Positions 1 to 8,156 are shown, numbered from the stretch's first letter. The stretch is 32,417 nucleotides of DNA from Chlamydiota bacterium (GCA_013287705.1 JABDDH010000009.1:1-32417); one strand, 5' to 3'. The notes: generated by a model not told the origin, from the sequence alone. Numbers and translations are program-made.

Positions 1-123
1 GCAGTTTTTCGGGTGAACAAATCAGGGGCTTTAACAGGAGAAGGAATGACCCAATGTGGACGCGCTCCCCTCATGGGGGGAGCTATGTTTCTTTTGCTTA
101 ACCGAAACTCTTTTCACCTATGA
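1..123 (+). CDS. C-terminal end of an unidentified protein (truncated by window edge)
   Basis: Frame 1 is open from the first base to a TGA at 121-123 and encodes 40 residues ending NRNSFHL. The segment is rich in Gly, Met and Leu (for example PLMGGAMFLLLNRN). The opposite strand has stops here, so a plus-strand gene running in from the left is the best reading. I do not recognise the family. In C. trachomatis the neighbour of murE is the amidase amiA (from memory), but nothing in these 40 residues proves that. A GCTCCCC/GGGGAGC hairpin near 66-86 lies inside the reading frame, so I do not call it a terminator. Confidence 0.4.
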   Translation, partial: AVFRVNKSGALTGEGMTQCGRAPLMGGAMFLLLNRNSFHL

Positions 124-219
124 ACCATCCACTAAACCCTATTGGATTATTCACTTGGTGAATTGCTTCCCTGTGTTAAAATAGACTTGTTACGAAATGA
201 ATAAATTAAATTTTTTTAA

Positions 220-413
220 CAATAAAACCGGACATTTCTATTGAACGCTAACACCTGTTTTTAGGAACACTGCCTAGGAGGCGCCCTGTATTGGAACCAG
301 GCTTACCAATGCCGAAACAGCTAAACTGGAATCAGTTTAGCGATGCAGGCAGGTTCCAAGACAGTGGCTGTCCGACGAAGCTAAAAACCAACTTTTCAAG
401 TTATTTGGGTATA
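220..413. repeat. Palindromic repeat element 1 (degenerate), at the 3' end of murE
   Basis: This is an imperfect inverted repeat with a short inner stem (320-328 with 333-341, GCTAAACTG/CAGTTTAGC). Further pairing includes TTGGAACC near 290-298 with GGTTCC near 352-357, and GTTTTTAG near 257-264 with CTAAAAAC at 381-388. The right end is sharp: GGGTATA ends at 413. The 50 bases 364-413, read in reverse, match 43 of 50 bases of the left end of the element at 14179-14228. The left end near 220 is too decayed to place exactly. The murE stop codon (401-403) lies inside the element, which also fills most of the otherwise empty stretch 124-400. Confidence 0.75.
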
Positions 414-1870
414 AGCCGCCGGATCTCCTCGCGCGCCACTTCTCGGTCATCAAAATGAAGCGTCTGATGGGAGAGGATTTGGAGTGTCTCATGACCTTTT
501 CCAGCAATTAAGACAACATCGGACGGCGCTGCCATCTCAACTGCTTTTTTTATTGCAGCTCTGCGGTCGAGCTCGACAAGCGGAGCTGTAGTTTTAAAGA
601 CGCTTGCAATCTCTCTTGCAATCTTTTCAGGATCTTCGTTGCGCGCGTTGTCTGTTGTAATAATGGAAACATCGGAGAGCTTGTCTGCAACCTCTCCCAT
701 CTGAAAGCGCCGATTCGGGTCGCGATCTCCACCAGAGCCAAAAACTGTAATGAGACGCCCTTTTTTCACAGCAGCAAGTGTCTCTAAAACGTTTTTCAAC
801 CCGTCACCTGTATGGGCATAGTCGACAAAGACAGAAGCACCGCGCGGATGGGCGATGCGCTCAAGCCTCCCGGGCACATTTTTAAATTGAGAGAGTAGGC
901 TTGTAATGAGCTTCAGGTCGACTCCTTGTGATAAGAGAGCTGTTACGGCTGCCAAGTAATTGTAGACGTTAAATTTGCCGATGAGCGGGAAAGAGGTGGA
1001 AATTTTTTCACCTCTATATTCAACCTGAAAATAGGATTTATTAGCGGCGAGCTTCAGATCCGTTGCCCGACAATCAGCCGCGCGCTCAATGCCATAGGTC
1101 ATCAGCCGCGCCGGGCAGCCTCTGAGAAGAGGCTCAAGACAATCCGTGTCCGCGTTGACAACAGCTGTACTTGTTTCGGCTAAGTTTTGAAAAAGTTTTG
1201 CTTTGGCTGCTAAATACGCATCCATCGTCTGATGGTAGTCGAGATGATCCACGGTTAAATTGGTAAAAACAGCGACAGCGACATTCAAGCCAAAAAGGCG
1301 CTCTTGATCCAGGCCGTGAGAGGCCGCTTCCATAACAGCAGCTGTGCATCCCGCCTGTTGCATTTCAGAAAAGAGCTTGTAATTTGTAGCAAGATCCGGT
1401 GTTGAGTGGGTCGAAGGGAAGTGGTGAGAACCGGCGACATACTCAATAGAGCTGATTAATCCAGTTTTTGTTCCAAGCCCCTCTAATACGTGACGGATCA
1501 AATAGGTGGAGGTGGTCTTGCCATTTGTCCCGGTCACGGCAAAAAGCTTCATGTGCGCTGATGGATCATGATAATAAAGCTTTAATAGCTCTGATTCAGC
1601 GCAGGTCATATCAGATGCGACTAGCTGAGTAATATGGGGAGGTAAAAAAGGATCGTAAAGATCGGTGAGAATTGCAACGGCCCCATTAGCAATAGCCTCT
1701 GGAATATAGAGGGATCCATCGCTCGACAATCCGCGCTTAGCAATGAATAAATTTCCAGGGTAGACTTTTTTAGAGTGGTTTGAGATGCCTGTAATATCGA
1801 TCTCCTTAGAGCCTTTAACGACAATATGACAGAGCATGTCACGGATAAGCTTTTTAAGTTTCACGACCAT
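401..1870 (-). CDS. murE: UDP-N-acetylmuramoyl-tripeptide synthetase MurE (meso-diaminopimelate-adding ligase)
   Basis: MurE is a cytosolic ATP-dependent ligase that adds the third peptide residue (meso-DAP in Gram-negatives) to UDP-MurNAc-L-Ala-D-Glu. The 489-residue product has the usual Mur ligase length and order: an N-terminal UDP-binding domain, the P-loop GTNGKTT at 114-120, a carbamylated-lysine region around 223-227 (AAKAKLF), and a C-terminal domain with DNAR at 407-410. The DAP-specificity motif of E. coli MurE is DNPR; the Pro is changed here, but Asn and Arg are kept, so DAP use remains likely. It lies downstream of dnaA on the same strand, separated by a 164-bp palindromic element that ends 3 bases before the ATG. 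No clear Shine-Dalgarno is visible. The last three codons and the stop fall in palindromic element 1. Confidence 0.93.
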   Translation of the reverse strand: MVVKLKKLIRDMLCHIVVKGSKEIDITGISNHSKKVYPGNLFIAKRGLSSDGSLYIPEAIANGAVAILTDLYDPFLPPHITQLVASDMTCAESELLKLYYHDPSAHMKLFAVTGTNGKTTSTYLIRHVLEGLGTKTGLISSIEYVAGSHHFPSTHSTPDLATNYKLFSEMQQAGCTAAVMEAASHGLDQERLFGLNVAVAVFTNLTVDHLDYHQTMDAYLAAKAKLFQNLAETSTAVVNADTDCLEPLLRGCPARLMTYGIERAADCRATDLKLAANKSYFQVEYRGEKISTSFPLIGKFNVYNYLAAVTALLSQGVDLKLITSLLSQFKNVPGRLERIAHPRGASVFVDYAHTGDGLKNVLETLAAVKKGRLITVFGSGGDRDPNRRFQMGEVADKLSDVSIITTDNARNEDPEKIAREIASVFKTTAPLVELDRRAAIKKAVEMAAPSDVVLIAGKGHETLQILSHQTLHFDDREVAREEIRRLIPK

Positions 1871-1872
1871 CT

Positions 1873-2036
1873 TGATACCGATTCAAAAAAATAAATCCAT
1901 TTAAACGGCAGCGAAAGCTCCCGCGGTTCCACGATCATAAAGTGGCTTGTATTAATAATACAAGCCACTTTATGATCGTGGAACCCCGAGGCTTTGGCTC
2001 CGTTTCAATACGCTTTATTTTTTTAAATCGGTATCA
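1873..2036. repeat. Palindromic repeat element 2, spanning the dnaA-murE gap
   Basis: The core is a perfect inverted repeat with 30-bp arms (1925-1954 and 1956-1985) around a single central base. Outside it, a less perfect match continues to TGATACC at 1873-1879 and GGTATCA at 2030-2036, giving arms of about 80 bp. The right arm encodes the last residues and the TAA of dnaA; the left end stops 3 bases before the murE ATG. An RNA copy would form a very long hairpin just upstream of murE. The total length, 164 bp, equals that of the element at 10053-10216. Confidence 0.9.
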
Positions 2037-3370
2037 CTCTCCAAATTACGCCGTGCCATCTGAATTTGACGCTTTAGGGTCTCATCCTTCTCCACCTGAT
2101 CCCCAATTTTTTTCCATGCATGCAACAGAGTCGAGTGGGTTTTACCGCCAAACGCCGACGCAAGCTTCATCAAAGAATCATTGATCAACTCTTTTGCCAA
2201 ATACATCGCCACCTGTCTTGGAAAGGCCACTTCCTTAGTACGGGAGGTGCCACGCAGATCGCTAATACGGACACCAAAAATTGTCGCAACACTCTTTAAA
2301 ATATTTTCAACACAGACCCTTTGAGTCGGTTTTGTTTCAATTAATTCCCCAAGAGACTCATGGACAATCTCTTCTGTTACCTCTTTACCCATGAGACGCG
2401 AATAGGCACTCAATCGATTGAGCGCACCCTCTAGTTGTCTCACATTATTAAAAATGTGTTCTGCGATGAAAAAAGCGACTTTATGCGGTATTCTTAAACC
2501 GCGCTGTTCCGCCTTATACTGTAAAATAGCGACACGCGTCTCAAGATCTGGCACACCAACGTGAGCCACAAGCCCCCACTCCATCCGCGCAATCATCCGC
2601 TCTGAAAGTTTCAATTGGCCAGGAGGCTTGTCGCTTGTGATAATAATCTGCTTGTTTTGATTAATCAGACTCTCAAATGTATTACAAAATTCTTCTTCAA
2701 AATTGAGCCTATTTTGTAAAAATTGAATGTCGTCAACAAGAAAAACATCGAGAGTGCGGTAAAATTTTTTCATCCGATCGATGGATTTATTGCGTAAATT
2801 ATCAACAAGATCGTTAATAAATCCTTCTGTTGTGATGCATTGAACCCGCAACTTTTTATGATTATCTTTAACCCAATGACCGATTGCATGGAGTAGATGT
2901 GTCTTGCCAAGGCCCACCCCGCCGTGAATAAATAAAGGGTTATAAGACCTTCCTGGGCGCATGGCAACGCCTAGTGCTGCTGATTTTACAAACTGATTAG
3001 AGGCGCCTTCAATAAAATTATCAAAAGTGTAGTGGGGGTTGAGCTTAAAGGTCTGTTCTTCTGCAACTACACTCGAGGCAGGAGTTGCCACTTGAATCGG
3101 CAAGAGCTCTTTTTCTTGCGCCTCTGCAACGACAAAAACAATCGCCGGCTCCCCGTTGCTGCGCATCGGCAAAAATGTGACAAGATCCTTCTTATAATTA
3201 CTGAGCAGATACTCACGCACAAAGATATTGGGAACCTCAAGGGTTATCTCTTCACTTGTTGCGCGAATCAGTCGAATAGCCGCAAACCAGTTATTGTATT
3301 CAATTGAAGAACTGCGCTCTTCGACAAAATGAAGAAATTGGGTCCACAATTCTTGCTGCTGGGTGATCAT
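2015..3370 (-). CDS. dnaA: Chromosomal replication initiator DnaA (probably the chlamydial DnaA-2 paralogue)
   Basis: DnaA is an AAA+ ATPase that binds DnaA boxes and opens the origin. The 451-residue product has an N-terminal DnaB/DiaA-interacting domain (about 1-80), Walker [11 protein letters not shown] at 149-158, Walker [11 protein letters not shown] at 209-218, a sensor/arginine region ([13 protein letters not shown]), and a C-terminal helix-turn-helix with the DnaA signature [12 protein letters not shown] at 407-418. Chlamydiae usually carry two dnaA genes; the TPR-gene neighbour matches my recollection of C. trachomatis CT275 (dnaA_2). The gene follows the TPR protein after a 23-bp gap. 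About the last seven residues and the stop lie in palindromic element 2, so the C-terminus may have been rewritten by the insertion. No cluster of DnaA boxes is evident next to it. Confidence 0.95.
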   Translation of the reverse strand: MITQQQELWTQFLHFVEERSSSIEYNNWFAAIRLIRATSEEITLEVPNIFVREYLLSNYKKDLVTFLPMRSNGEPAIVFVVAEAQEKELLPIQVATPASSVVAEEQTFKLNPHYTFDNFIEGASNQFVKSAALGVAMRPGRSYNPLFIHGGVGLGKTHLLHAIGHWVKDNHKKLRVQCITTEGFINDLVDNLRNKSIDRMKKFYRTLDVFLVDDIQFLQNRLNFEEEFCNTFESLINQNKQIIITSDKPPGQLKLSERMIARMEWGLVAHVGVPDLETRVAILQYKAEQRGLRIPHKVAFFIAEHIFNNVRQLEGALNRLSAYSRLMGKEVTEEIVHESLGELIETKPTQRVCVENILKSVATIFGVRISDLRGTSRTKEVAFPRQVAMYLAKELINDSLMKLASAFGGKTHSTLLHAWKKIGDQVEKDETLKRQIQMARRNLESDTDLKK

Positions 3371-3393
3371 ATAATTTATACGTTGTTTAAATC

Positions 3394-3810
3394 TTAGGAA
3401 ACACGAGTGAGAGGCTGCGGAGCATACGCCAAAAGAAGAGCTACCGCCTGACTTGCAATCTCCTGATCCACGACTTTTTCTAGCATGCGCGCCTGCATCA
3501 ACCCTTGCCTTTTAAATCCGAGCCCAAAAAGTGCTTTTGCTCGATTCAATAAGGTTGGAAAGTGGCCAGGCTCTCTACGCAATGCCCGCTCGATATAGTT
3601 AAGCGCAGCCAGAGCATTGCCTTTTTGCAGATGGAGGGCCCCCAGCGTCTGCAAATCATAGGCGGCGTCAGTCAAAATCACAAGCGCCTCAAAAAATGTG
3701 ATCGCAATATCATAAGCTCCTTGTTTGAGATAGGAGTAACCGACAAAGCGCAGGTCTTCAAACTCTCCTTCTCCCCAACCAAGAACCTCTTTCCATTTTA
3801 TCTGCGACAT
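3394..3810 (-). CDS. Small TPR protein, CT274-like (type III chaperone-like fold)
   Basis: The 138-residue protein is built of tetratricopeptide helices, for example [17 protein letters not shown] (about 28-44), [22 protein letters not shown] (about 56-77) and a third repeat around 84-105. Its size and repeat number resemble SycD/LcrH class II type III secretion chaperones, but a general scaffold role is equally possible. It has no signal peptide. The start ATG follows an AAGGG ribosome site and lies 3 bases after the stop of the acidic-protein gene. This places it in an operon of acidic protein, TPR protein and dnaA, the order I recall for C. trachomatis CT273-CT275. Confidence 0.75.
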   Translation of the reverse strand: MSQIKWKEVLGWGEGEFEDLRFVGYSYLKQGAYDIAITFFEALVILTDAAYDLQTLGALHLQKGNALAALNYIERALRREPGHFPTLLNRAKALFGLGFKRQGLMQARMLEKVVDQEIASQAVALLLAYAPQPLTRVS

Positions 3811-3813
3811 AAA

Positions 3814-4344
3814 TTAACCCTTCTGATACTGGTTGCGACGTCCATTAACATCTGAGAGTAACCGATCTAGAAGAGTGATACACTCTAACAAGTCGATCAG
3901 ACTCCTCTTTTCCTTCTCATCATCATCGTCTTGACGCCCCTCCTCCCATTTCATCACATCTGACTCTTTTTCGTCTTCCCTTTTCTCTCCCCCTTCCTTT
4001 TCCTTCGCCGATCGGATCACTTTAGCAATATTTTCTTTTATCCGTTGCATTTCAGCTGCAAGCTTCTCTTCTGTCCCGAGAATCGGAATCAGTCTCTCGG
4101 TAAACAGGGCTTTTTTTTGCTCAAAGTAGCCTTTTGGAGCTTGAAAGGTCGCCCATGGCATCGCAAGTTTGTGCAGATCCAAAAGCGTATCTAACTCAGA
4201 GGCGTAAAATGCTTGTGTGACATCAACTTGGGGTTTTACCGGAATCCGCTGCAGATCTTTGATGAAATTGGGGTCGAGCCTCTGCTGATCTTCTGCGTAA
4301 CGCGTTGACGAATCTACCCCTAAGTTGTCGATTGTACGAGCCAT
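3814..4344 (-). CDS. Conserved chlamydial acidic protein, CT273-like, function unknown
   Basis: I place the start at the ATG at 4344 (MARTIDNLGV), which has a GGGGTGG ribosome site just upstream, giving 176 residues. A longer frame reaching 4569 would run into mraZ coding sequence on the other strand and is unlikely. The C-terminal half is very charged: KEKEGGEKREDEKESD is followed by an aspartate run (RQDDDDEKEKR) and a final helix (LLECITLLDRLL). It has no signal peptide or membrane segment. It heads the operon leading into the TPR protein and dnaA, and is divergent from mraZ with about 106 bp between start codons. The CT273 assignment rests on gene order and remembered size only. Confidence 0.65.
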   Translation of the reverse strand: MARTIDNLGVDSSTRYAEDQQRLDPNFIKDLQRIPVKPQVDVTQAFYASELDTLLDLHKLAMPWATFQAPKGYFEQKKALFTERLIPILGTEEKLAAEMQRIKENIAKVIRSAKEKEGGEKREDEKESDVMKWEEGRQDDDDEKEKRSLIDLLECITLLDRLLSDVNGRRNQYQKG

Positions 4345-4386
4345 AGCCACCCCTTTTTTTACCCCGTGTACCAGTGTTGAACTCTT

Positions 4387-4408
4387 TTGGCAACTATTTC
4401 GTTGCCAA
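4387..4408. promoter_or_regulatory. Inverted repeat overlapping the mraZ -35 region
   Basis: TTGGCAAC (4387-4394) and GTTGCCAA (4401-4408) form a perfect 8-bp inverted repeat with a 6-bp gap. It lies in the divergent intergenic region, and its right arm overlaps the proposed -35 box of the mraZ promoter. It could be an operator for a dimeric repressor or a chance palindrome. No regulator can be named. Confidence 0.4.
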
Positions 4409-4430
4409 GTTCTGATTCTACTGCTACATT
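4402..4430 (+). promoter_or_regulatory. Predicted sigma70-type promoter of the mraZ-rsmH-ftsL-ftsI operon
   Basis: TTGCCA at 4402-4407 and TACATT at 4425-4430 are separated by exactly 17 bp. The expected transcription start is near 4437, inside the GTGGGA repeats and about 14 bases before the GTG start of mraZ. The next gene starts follow with overlaps, which fits a single operon promoter here. Confidence 0.55.
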
Positions 4431-4456
4431 GTGGGAAAGGGTGGGAATCTGTGGGA
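4431..4456 (+). promoter_or_regulatory. MraZ-box operator: three GTGGGA direct repeats with 10-bp spacing
   Basis: GTGGGA occurs at 4431, 4441 and 4451, each copy followed by a 4-base spacer before the next. Known MraZ operators upstream of mra operons are short direct TGGGN repeats with 5-base spacers, so these match in core, number and period. They lie directly after the -10 box and over the expected transcription start. The third copy contains the GTG start codon of mraZ. Autorepression by MraZ is the natural inference. Confidence 0.8.
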
Positions 4457-4936
4457 AAATTCTTCTTCAGCGGATCAGTTTCAGCGAAAATTGATGGGAA
4501 AAACCGCTTTGTCCTCCCCCAATCGATGCGTCTTGGTCTTGTTGAAGAAGGCGTCTTAGAATTTACCATAGCTCTTGGTCTTGGTGGATGTCTTGCGATC
4601 TACCGAAAAAGTGATATTCAACGCATTGTCGATAAATTCCGCGCAAAACAGCACCTAGGTCAGTACCAGAAGTTTTTTACCCTCTTTTTCTCCACCCTCT
4701 ACGAGACATCGTGCGACAATATAGGGCGGGTGACACTGCCGCCGACCTTAAAAAGAGCTGCCCATATCGAAAGCGAGGTTATCATTGCGGGTGTCCTTAA
4801 TAAGATCGAAATTTGGCCAAAAGAGGTCTATGAGGCAGAACTTAAAAGTGCACTCGAAGGAACAGATCGAACTTTCGACCTTGTAAAAATGTCAGAAGAG
4901 GCTTTTGCCCTAACAGAGGATACAGATGAAATCTAA
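4451..4936 (+). CDS. mraZ: MraZ, transcriptional regulator of the division/cell-wall cluster
   Basis: MraZ is a ring-forming DNA-binding protein with two AbrB/SpoVT-like halves that represses its own operon in E. coli. From the GTG at 4451 the product has 161 residues, close to the usual 145-160. The first half has FSGSVSAKIDGKNRFVLP, matching the family start (F.G...LD.KGR...P). The second half has TSCDNIGRVTLPPTLK, the matching D..GR...P repeat. The frame is open back to an ATG at 4325, but that extension (about 42 residues) crosses the promoter and the opposite gene and looks non-coding. A GGGTGGGAATCT stretch precedes the GTG and may serve as ribosome site and operator at once. Its end overlaps the rsmH start by 11 bases. 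Confidence 0.88.
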   Translation: MGKFFFSGSVSAKIDGKNRFVLPQSMRLGLVEEGVLEFTIALGLGGCLAIYRKSDIQRIVDKFRAKQHLGQYQKFFTLFFSTLYETSCDNIGRVTLPPTLKRAAHIESEVIIAGVLNKIEIWPKEVYEAELKSALEGTDRTFDLVKMSEEAFALTEDTDEI

Positions 4937-5821
4937 ACCACACGCCTCTGTTATGCAGCAGGAGTTTCTCGAAGCGTTTGCAGGAAAGGAGATCCGCACC
5001 TTTTATGAAGGGACCCTCGGCGCTGGTGGACACGCGCGCGCCCTATTAGAAGCACACCCAGAAATTGAGCGTTACTATGCTGTCGATCAAGATCCAGAGG
5101 CTATTGCTATTGCAAAAGAAGTGCTTGCGCCCTGGAGCGACAAAATTATTTTTATCCATGACAACTTTGAAAATCTAGAAAATCACATCGAAGGAAAAGT
5201 CGACGGTTTTTTTTTGACTTGGGAGTATCGTCTATGCAACTAGATCAAGGCATTAAGGGCTTTAGTTTCTCAAAAGATGGCCCCTTAGACATGCGGATGG
5301 ATCCAACATCCCTTCTCACCGCAAAAGAGATAGTGAACCACTGGTCAGAAAAAGCGCTGGCGGCGTTATTTCGAGACTGTGGTGAAGAGCGCAAATGGCG
5401 CAAAGCAGCATCTTTGATTGTTGCGGCACGCAAAAAAAAGTTTTTTGAAACGACACAAGAACTTGCTGAATTTCTCACCTCAACTCTTGGTAGATCTCGT
5501 AAAAAGCTGCATCCGGCAACGCTTGTCTTTCAAGCGCTGCGCATTGCGGTGAACCACGAACTAGAAGCGATTGAAAAGGGACTTGCGACTGCGATAAAAC
5601 TCCTCAATCCAGAGGGACGTATCGGCGTGCTCAGCTTCCATCGCCTAGAAGATCGCATCGTGAAAAACCTATTTAAAATGGCAGCTTCTGCTCCGAAGAA
5701 GGGAGGCACCTTGCCAGTTCTGCGCCTTTTAACAAAAAAACCGCTGGAGCCGACACTTGCTGAAGTGCGTCGCAATATGAGATCGCGCAGTGCTAAACTT
5801 CGATGTGCGGAAAAATTATGA
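4926..5821 (+). pseudogene. rsmH: rsmH (16S rRNA m4C1402 methyltransferase) with a one-base frameshift in a T9 tract
   Basis: RsmH methylates C1402 of 16S rRNA and is the usual partner of mraZ. The first frame (4926-5243) has HASVMQQEF, the SAM-binding EGTLGAGGHA and YYAVDQDPEAI. It then goes out of frame at GTC GAC GG followed by nine T (5207-5215). The second frame (from about 5219 to 5821) resumes with GVSSMQLDQGIKGFSF, LDMRMDP and LSFHRLEDRIVK. The family sequence here is VDG-x-x-x-DLGVSS, so ten T would restore the frame exactly. All other conserved blocks are intact and the downstream genes overlap normally, so this is a recent lesion, a sequencing error, or a site of RNA polymerase slippage that yields some full protein of about 298 residues. 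The start ATG overlaps mraZ. Confidence 0.85.
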
Positions 5822-6159
5822 GCCTTTATAACAGCACAACCGTATCCATTCCGCGGCTACAGATTAAAACGATTGTCTTGCCCTATGGGCTTCTGATCAG
5901 GCTTGGAATCTGTTTAATGGCACTCAGTTTTTCTCTCTATAACAGCATTGAGGTGCAAAATAAGATGACAAAACTACAAATTGAAATTCCACAGATTGTC
6001 AAAGAGATTCAAACCATTAAGGAAGAGAATCAGCGGCTAAAACTTGAAATTATCCGTTTTGAGAGTCCAGAAGAGTTAATTAATCACGCTCTACGTCCTG
6101 AGTTTAAACATCTCAGGCAGCCCCTTGCTAAAGATGTTTTGACAATTCAAGTTCCATGA
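5818..6159 (+). CDS. ftsL: Cell-division protein FtsL-like (CT271-like)
   Basis: The 113-residue product has a short cytosolic N-terminus, one membrane segment (about 20-43, containing YGLLIRLGICLMALSFSLY) and a periplasmic helix with heptad spacing (VQNKMTKLQIEIPQIVKEI, then IKEENQRLKLEIIRF). This is the bitopic, coiled-coil layout of FtsL, which bridges FtsB/FtsQ and FtsWI. I chose the ATG at 5818, which overlaps the rsmH stop as ATGA. An ATG five codons upstream at 5803 is possible but lies inside rsmH. It is followed by ftsI with another ATGA overlap. Sequence identity in this family is always low, so the call rests on topology and position. Confidence 0.82.
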   Translation: MSLYNSTTVSIPRLQIKTIVLPYGLLIRLGICLMALSFSLYNSIEVQNKMTKLQIEIPQIVKEIQTIKEENQRLKLEIIRFESPEELINHALRPEFKHLRQPLAKDVLTIQVP

Positions 6160-8156
6160 AACCGTGCTCAAAAGACTTAAAACGCCTTGTCATTGTCGCA
6201 CTCTTTACTTTTTTTCTCTTCTCACTGCTCGTTCTTCAATTTTATAAAATCCAGATCATAGAAAAAGAGAAGTGGGTGAAAATTGCTAAACGACAACATC
6301 AGCTTGTCATCTCCGAACGAGCCCGGCGAGGTCTTTTCTACTCCAATACAAGTATCAAAGAGGGACACCCCCAGGCGCCCGAACCCTTAATGGTCGACGT
6401 CCCTGCCTTTCACCTCTATGCAGATCCTCTAAGCATCCCGGAAGCTCTACGTGACGTTCTCTCTACCACAATCTGTCACATCCTAAAGCTCCCCAAAGAA
6501 GATCAAGCTCACATAAGAGCGCAATTTGACAAAAAAAGTCGCAGCCGCAAACTCGCTCTCTGGCTTGCTCCCGACGAAAAAAAGGCCATTCAAAATTTCT
6601 TCCTCCCCTTTGCCAAAGAACATAAAATTGCGCGCAACGCCCTCTTCTTTATCCAAGACTACAAACGCTCTTACCCCTTTGGTAAACTCTTAGGCCCCCT
6701 CCTACATACTGTACGCGAAGAGAAAGACCCTGTGACAGGGGGACTTGTCCCAACAGGCGGCCTTGAAATGCTCTTCAATAAATACCTCACAGGGAAGGAC
6801 GGCAAACGGGTCATCCTCAGATCCCCTCGCCACCCTCTGGATACAGGGAAGGTGATCACACCACCAGAAAACGGGGCAGACGTTTATCTGACAATCAACC
6901 AGTATTTGCAAGCAATTGCTGAAGAAGAGATTGAAAAAGCTGTCATCCGCGCCGAGGCCAAAGGCGGCTGGGCCGTGATGATGGATCCGTATACGGGAGA
7001 GGTCTTAGCCCTTGCCCAGTATCCTTTCTTTGATCCGACGAACTACCGCTCTTTCTTCAATGATCCCAAGCTGCAAGAGCACACCAAAATCAAAGCTGTC
7101 ACAGATCCGTTTGAGCCGGGCTCGACGATGAAAGCCATTACAATTGCTGTAACGATGCAAGCCAACGCCGAACTCAAAAAGGAAGGAAAAAAAGAGATCT
7201 TCTCTCCCAATGAAAAAGTCGAAACGCGCAATACCCACTTCCCCGGAAGATCAAAGCCGCTCAAAGACCTGCAAAATTACAACTACATGAATCTCTCGCT
7301 CGGGATGCAAAAATCGTCAAACATCTACATGGCACGGATGATTCAGCGCGTGATCGACGCAAAAGGGGCTGATTGGTATCGCAAAACGCTACAAGATATT
7401 TTTGGTTTTGGGATTAAAACAGGCGTTGAAATTCCCTCAGAGAGCGTAGGACTCTTGCCAACCCCTGGGAAAAAACATCCAAGTGGTGCTCTTGAGTGGT
7501 CAGCACCGACGCCCTACTCCCTTGCCATGGGCCATAACGTCCTTGCCACGACATTTCAGATGTTGCGTGCTTATGCAATCATCGCCAATGGAGGCCTCGA
7601 CGTGCAGCCGACACTTGTGCGCAAAATTGTCAAAACAAGAGCGGATGGAACAGAAAAGATCCTCTATGAGCACGCTCCAAAGGGAGCCAAGCAGCTGCTC
7701 GATCCGGGCATTTCGCGCGATCTAATTCAAGTCATGAAGTACGTGACAAAGCCGGGCGGCTCTGCATGGCGCGCTGACATCCCAGGCTTCACAGAGGCCG
7801 GAAAAACAGGAACCTCTGAGAAAATCGTCAACAACCAGTATTCCAAAAAAGACCACATCTCAAGCTTTGTCGGCATGGCTCCTGCAAAAAACCCACGCTT
7901 TGTCTTAATGATCGTGATTGATGAGCCGGTGAAAAGATTTATTCCAGGCGTTGGAAAAAATCAGATGGGCGGCGTCTGTGCAGCTCCCGTCTTTCGCCTG
8001 ATTGGCGAGCGGGCCCTTGCGTATTTGGGTGTTGAACCCGATGACCCATACGGCTACCCCAAAGGCGATCCGCGCCACGATGCGAAGAAGGCGGATCTGG
8101 CCGACGAAATTCAGGGGCTACTGAGATTGAATCAAGCGTGGAATGGCGGAGGTTAA
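6156..8156 (+). CDS. ftsI: Peptidoglycan transpeptidase FtsI / PBP3
   Basis: This class B penicillin-binding protein cross-links septal peptidoglycan and works with FtsW. The 666-residue product has an N-terminal membrane anchor (about 9-31, VIVALFTFFLFSLLVLQFY), a dimerisation/pedestal region, and the three active-site motifs: Ser323-x-x-Lys326 (GSTMK), SSN at 387-389 and KTG at 550-552. All catalytic residues are intact. Some chlamydiae make peptidoglycan only as a septal ring and use PBP3 with PBP2 for it. The ATG overlaps the ftsL stop by 4 bases. The gene ends by sharing a TTAA with the convergent Inc-like gene, so both stop codons use the same four bases. Confidence 0.94.
   Translation: MKPCSKDLKRLVIVALFTFFLFSLLVLQFYKIQIIEKEKWVKIAKRQHQLVISERARRGLFYSNTSIKEGHPQAPEPLMVDVPAFHLYADPLSIPEALRDVLSTTICHILKLPKEDQAHIRAQFDKKSRSRKLALWLAPDEKKAIQNFFLPFAKEHKIARNALFFIQDYKRSYPFGKLLGPLLHTVREEKDPVTGGLVPTGGLEMLFNKYLTGKDGKRVILRSPRHPLDTGKVITPPENGADVYLTINQYLQAIAEEEIEKAVIRAEAKGGWAVMMDPYTGEVLALAQYPFFDPTNYRSFFNDPKLQEHTKIKAVTDPFEPGSTMKAITIAVTMQANAELKKEGKKEIFSPNEKVETRNTHFPGRSKPLKDLQNYNYMNLSLGMQKSSNIYMARMIQRVIDAKGADWYRKTLQDIFGFGIKTGVEIPSESVGLLPTPGKKHPSGALEWSAPTPYSLAMGHNVLATTFQMLRAYAIIANGGLDVQPTLVRKIVKTRADGTEKILYEHAPKGAKQLLDPGISRDLIQVMKYVTKPGGSAWRADIPGFTEAGKTGTSEKIVNNQYSKKDHISSFVGMAPAKNPRFVLMIVIDEPVKRFIPGVGKNQMGGVCAAPVFRLIGERALAYLGVEPDDPYGYPKGDPRHDAKKADLADEIQGLLRLNQAWNGGG

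Noticed and set aside
66-86. A GC-rich hairpin as a terminator
   Set aside because: It lies within the open frame that ends at 123 and is not followed by a T-run.
220-413. A CRISPR array or tRNA behind the repeated and paired sequence
   Set aside because: There are no regularly spaced direct repeats and no cloverleaf. The pairing is one long hairpin.
1942-2184. An 80-residue plus-strand open frame across the palindrome
   Set aside because: It lies antisense to dnaA and within the palindromic element, with no ribosome site or family resemblance.
4325-4450. A longer MraZ starting at an ATG at 4325
   Set aside because: The extra 42 residues cross the promoter, the inverted repeat and the start of the opposite gene. 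The family begins at about FFFSGSV, so the GTG at 4451 fits.
4345-4569. A 75-residue N-terminal extension of the acidic protein
   Set aside because: It is antisense to mraZ coding sequence and operator, while the ATG at 4344 has a good ribosome site.
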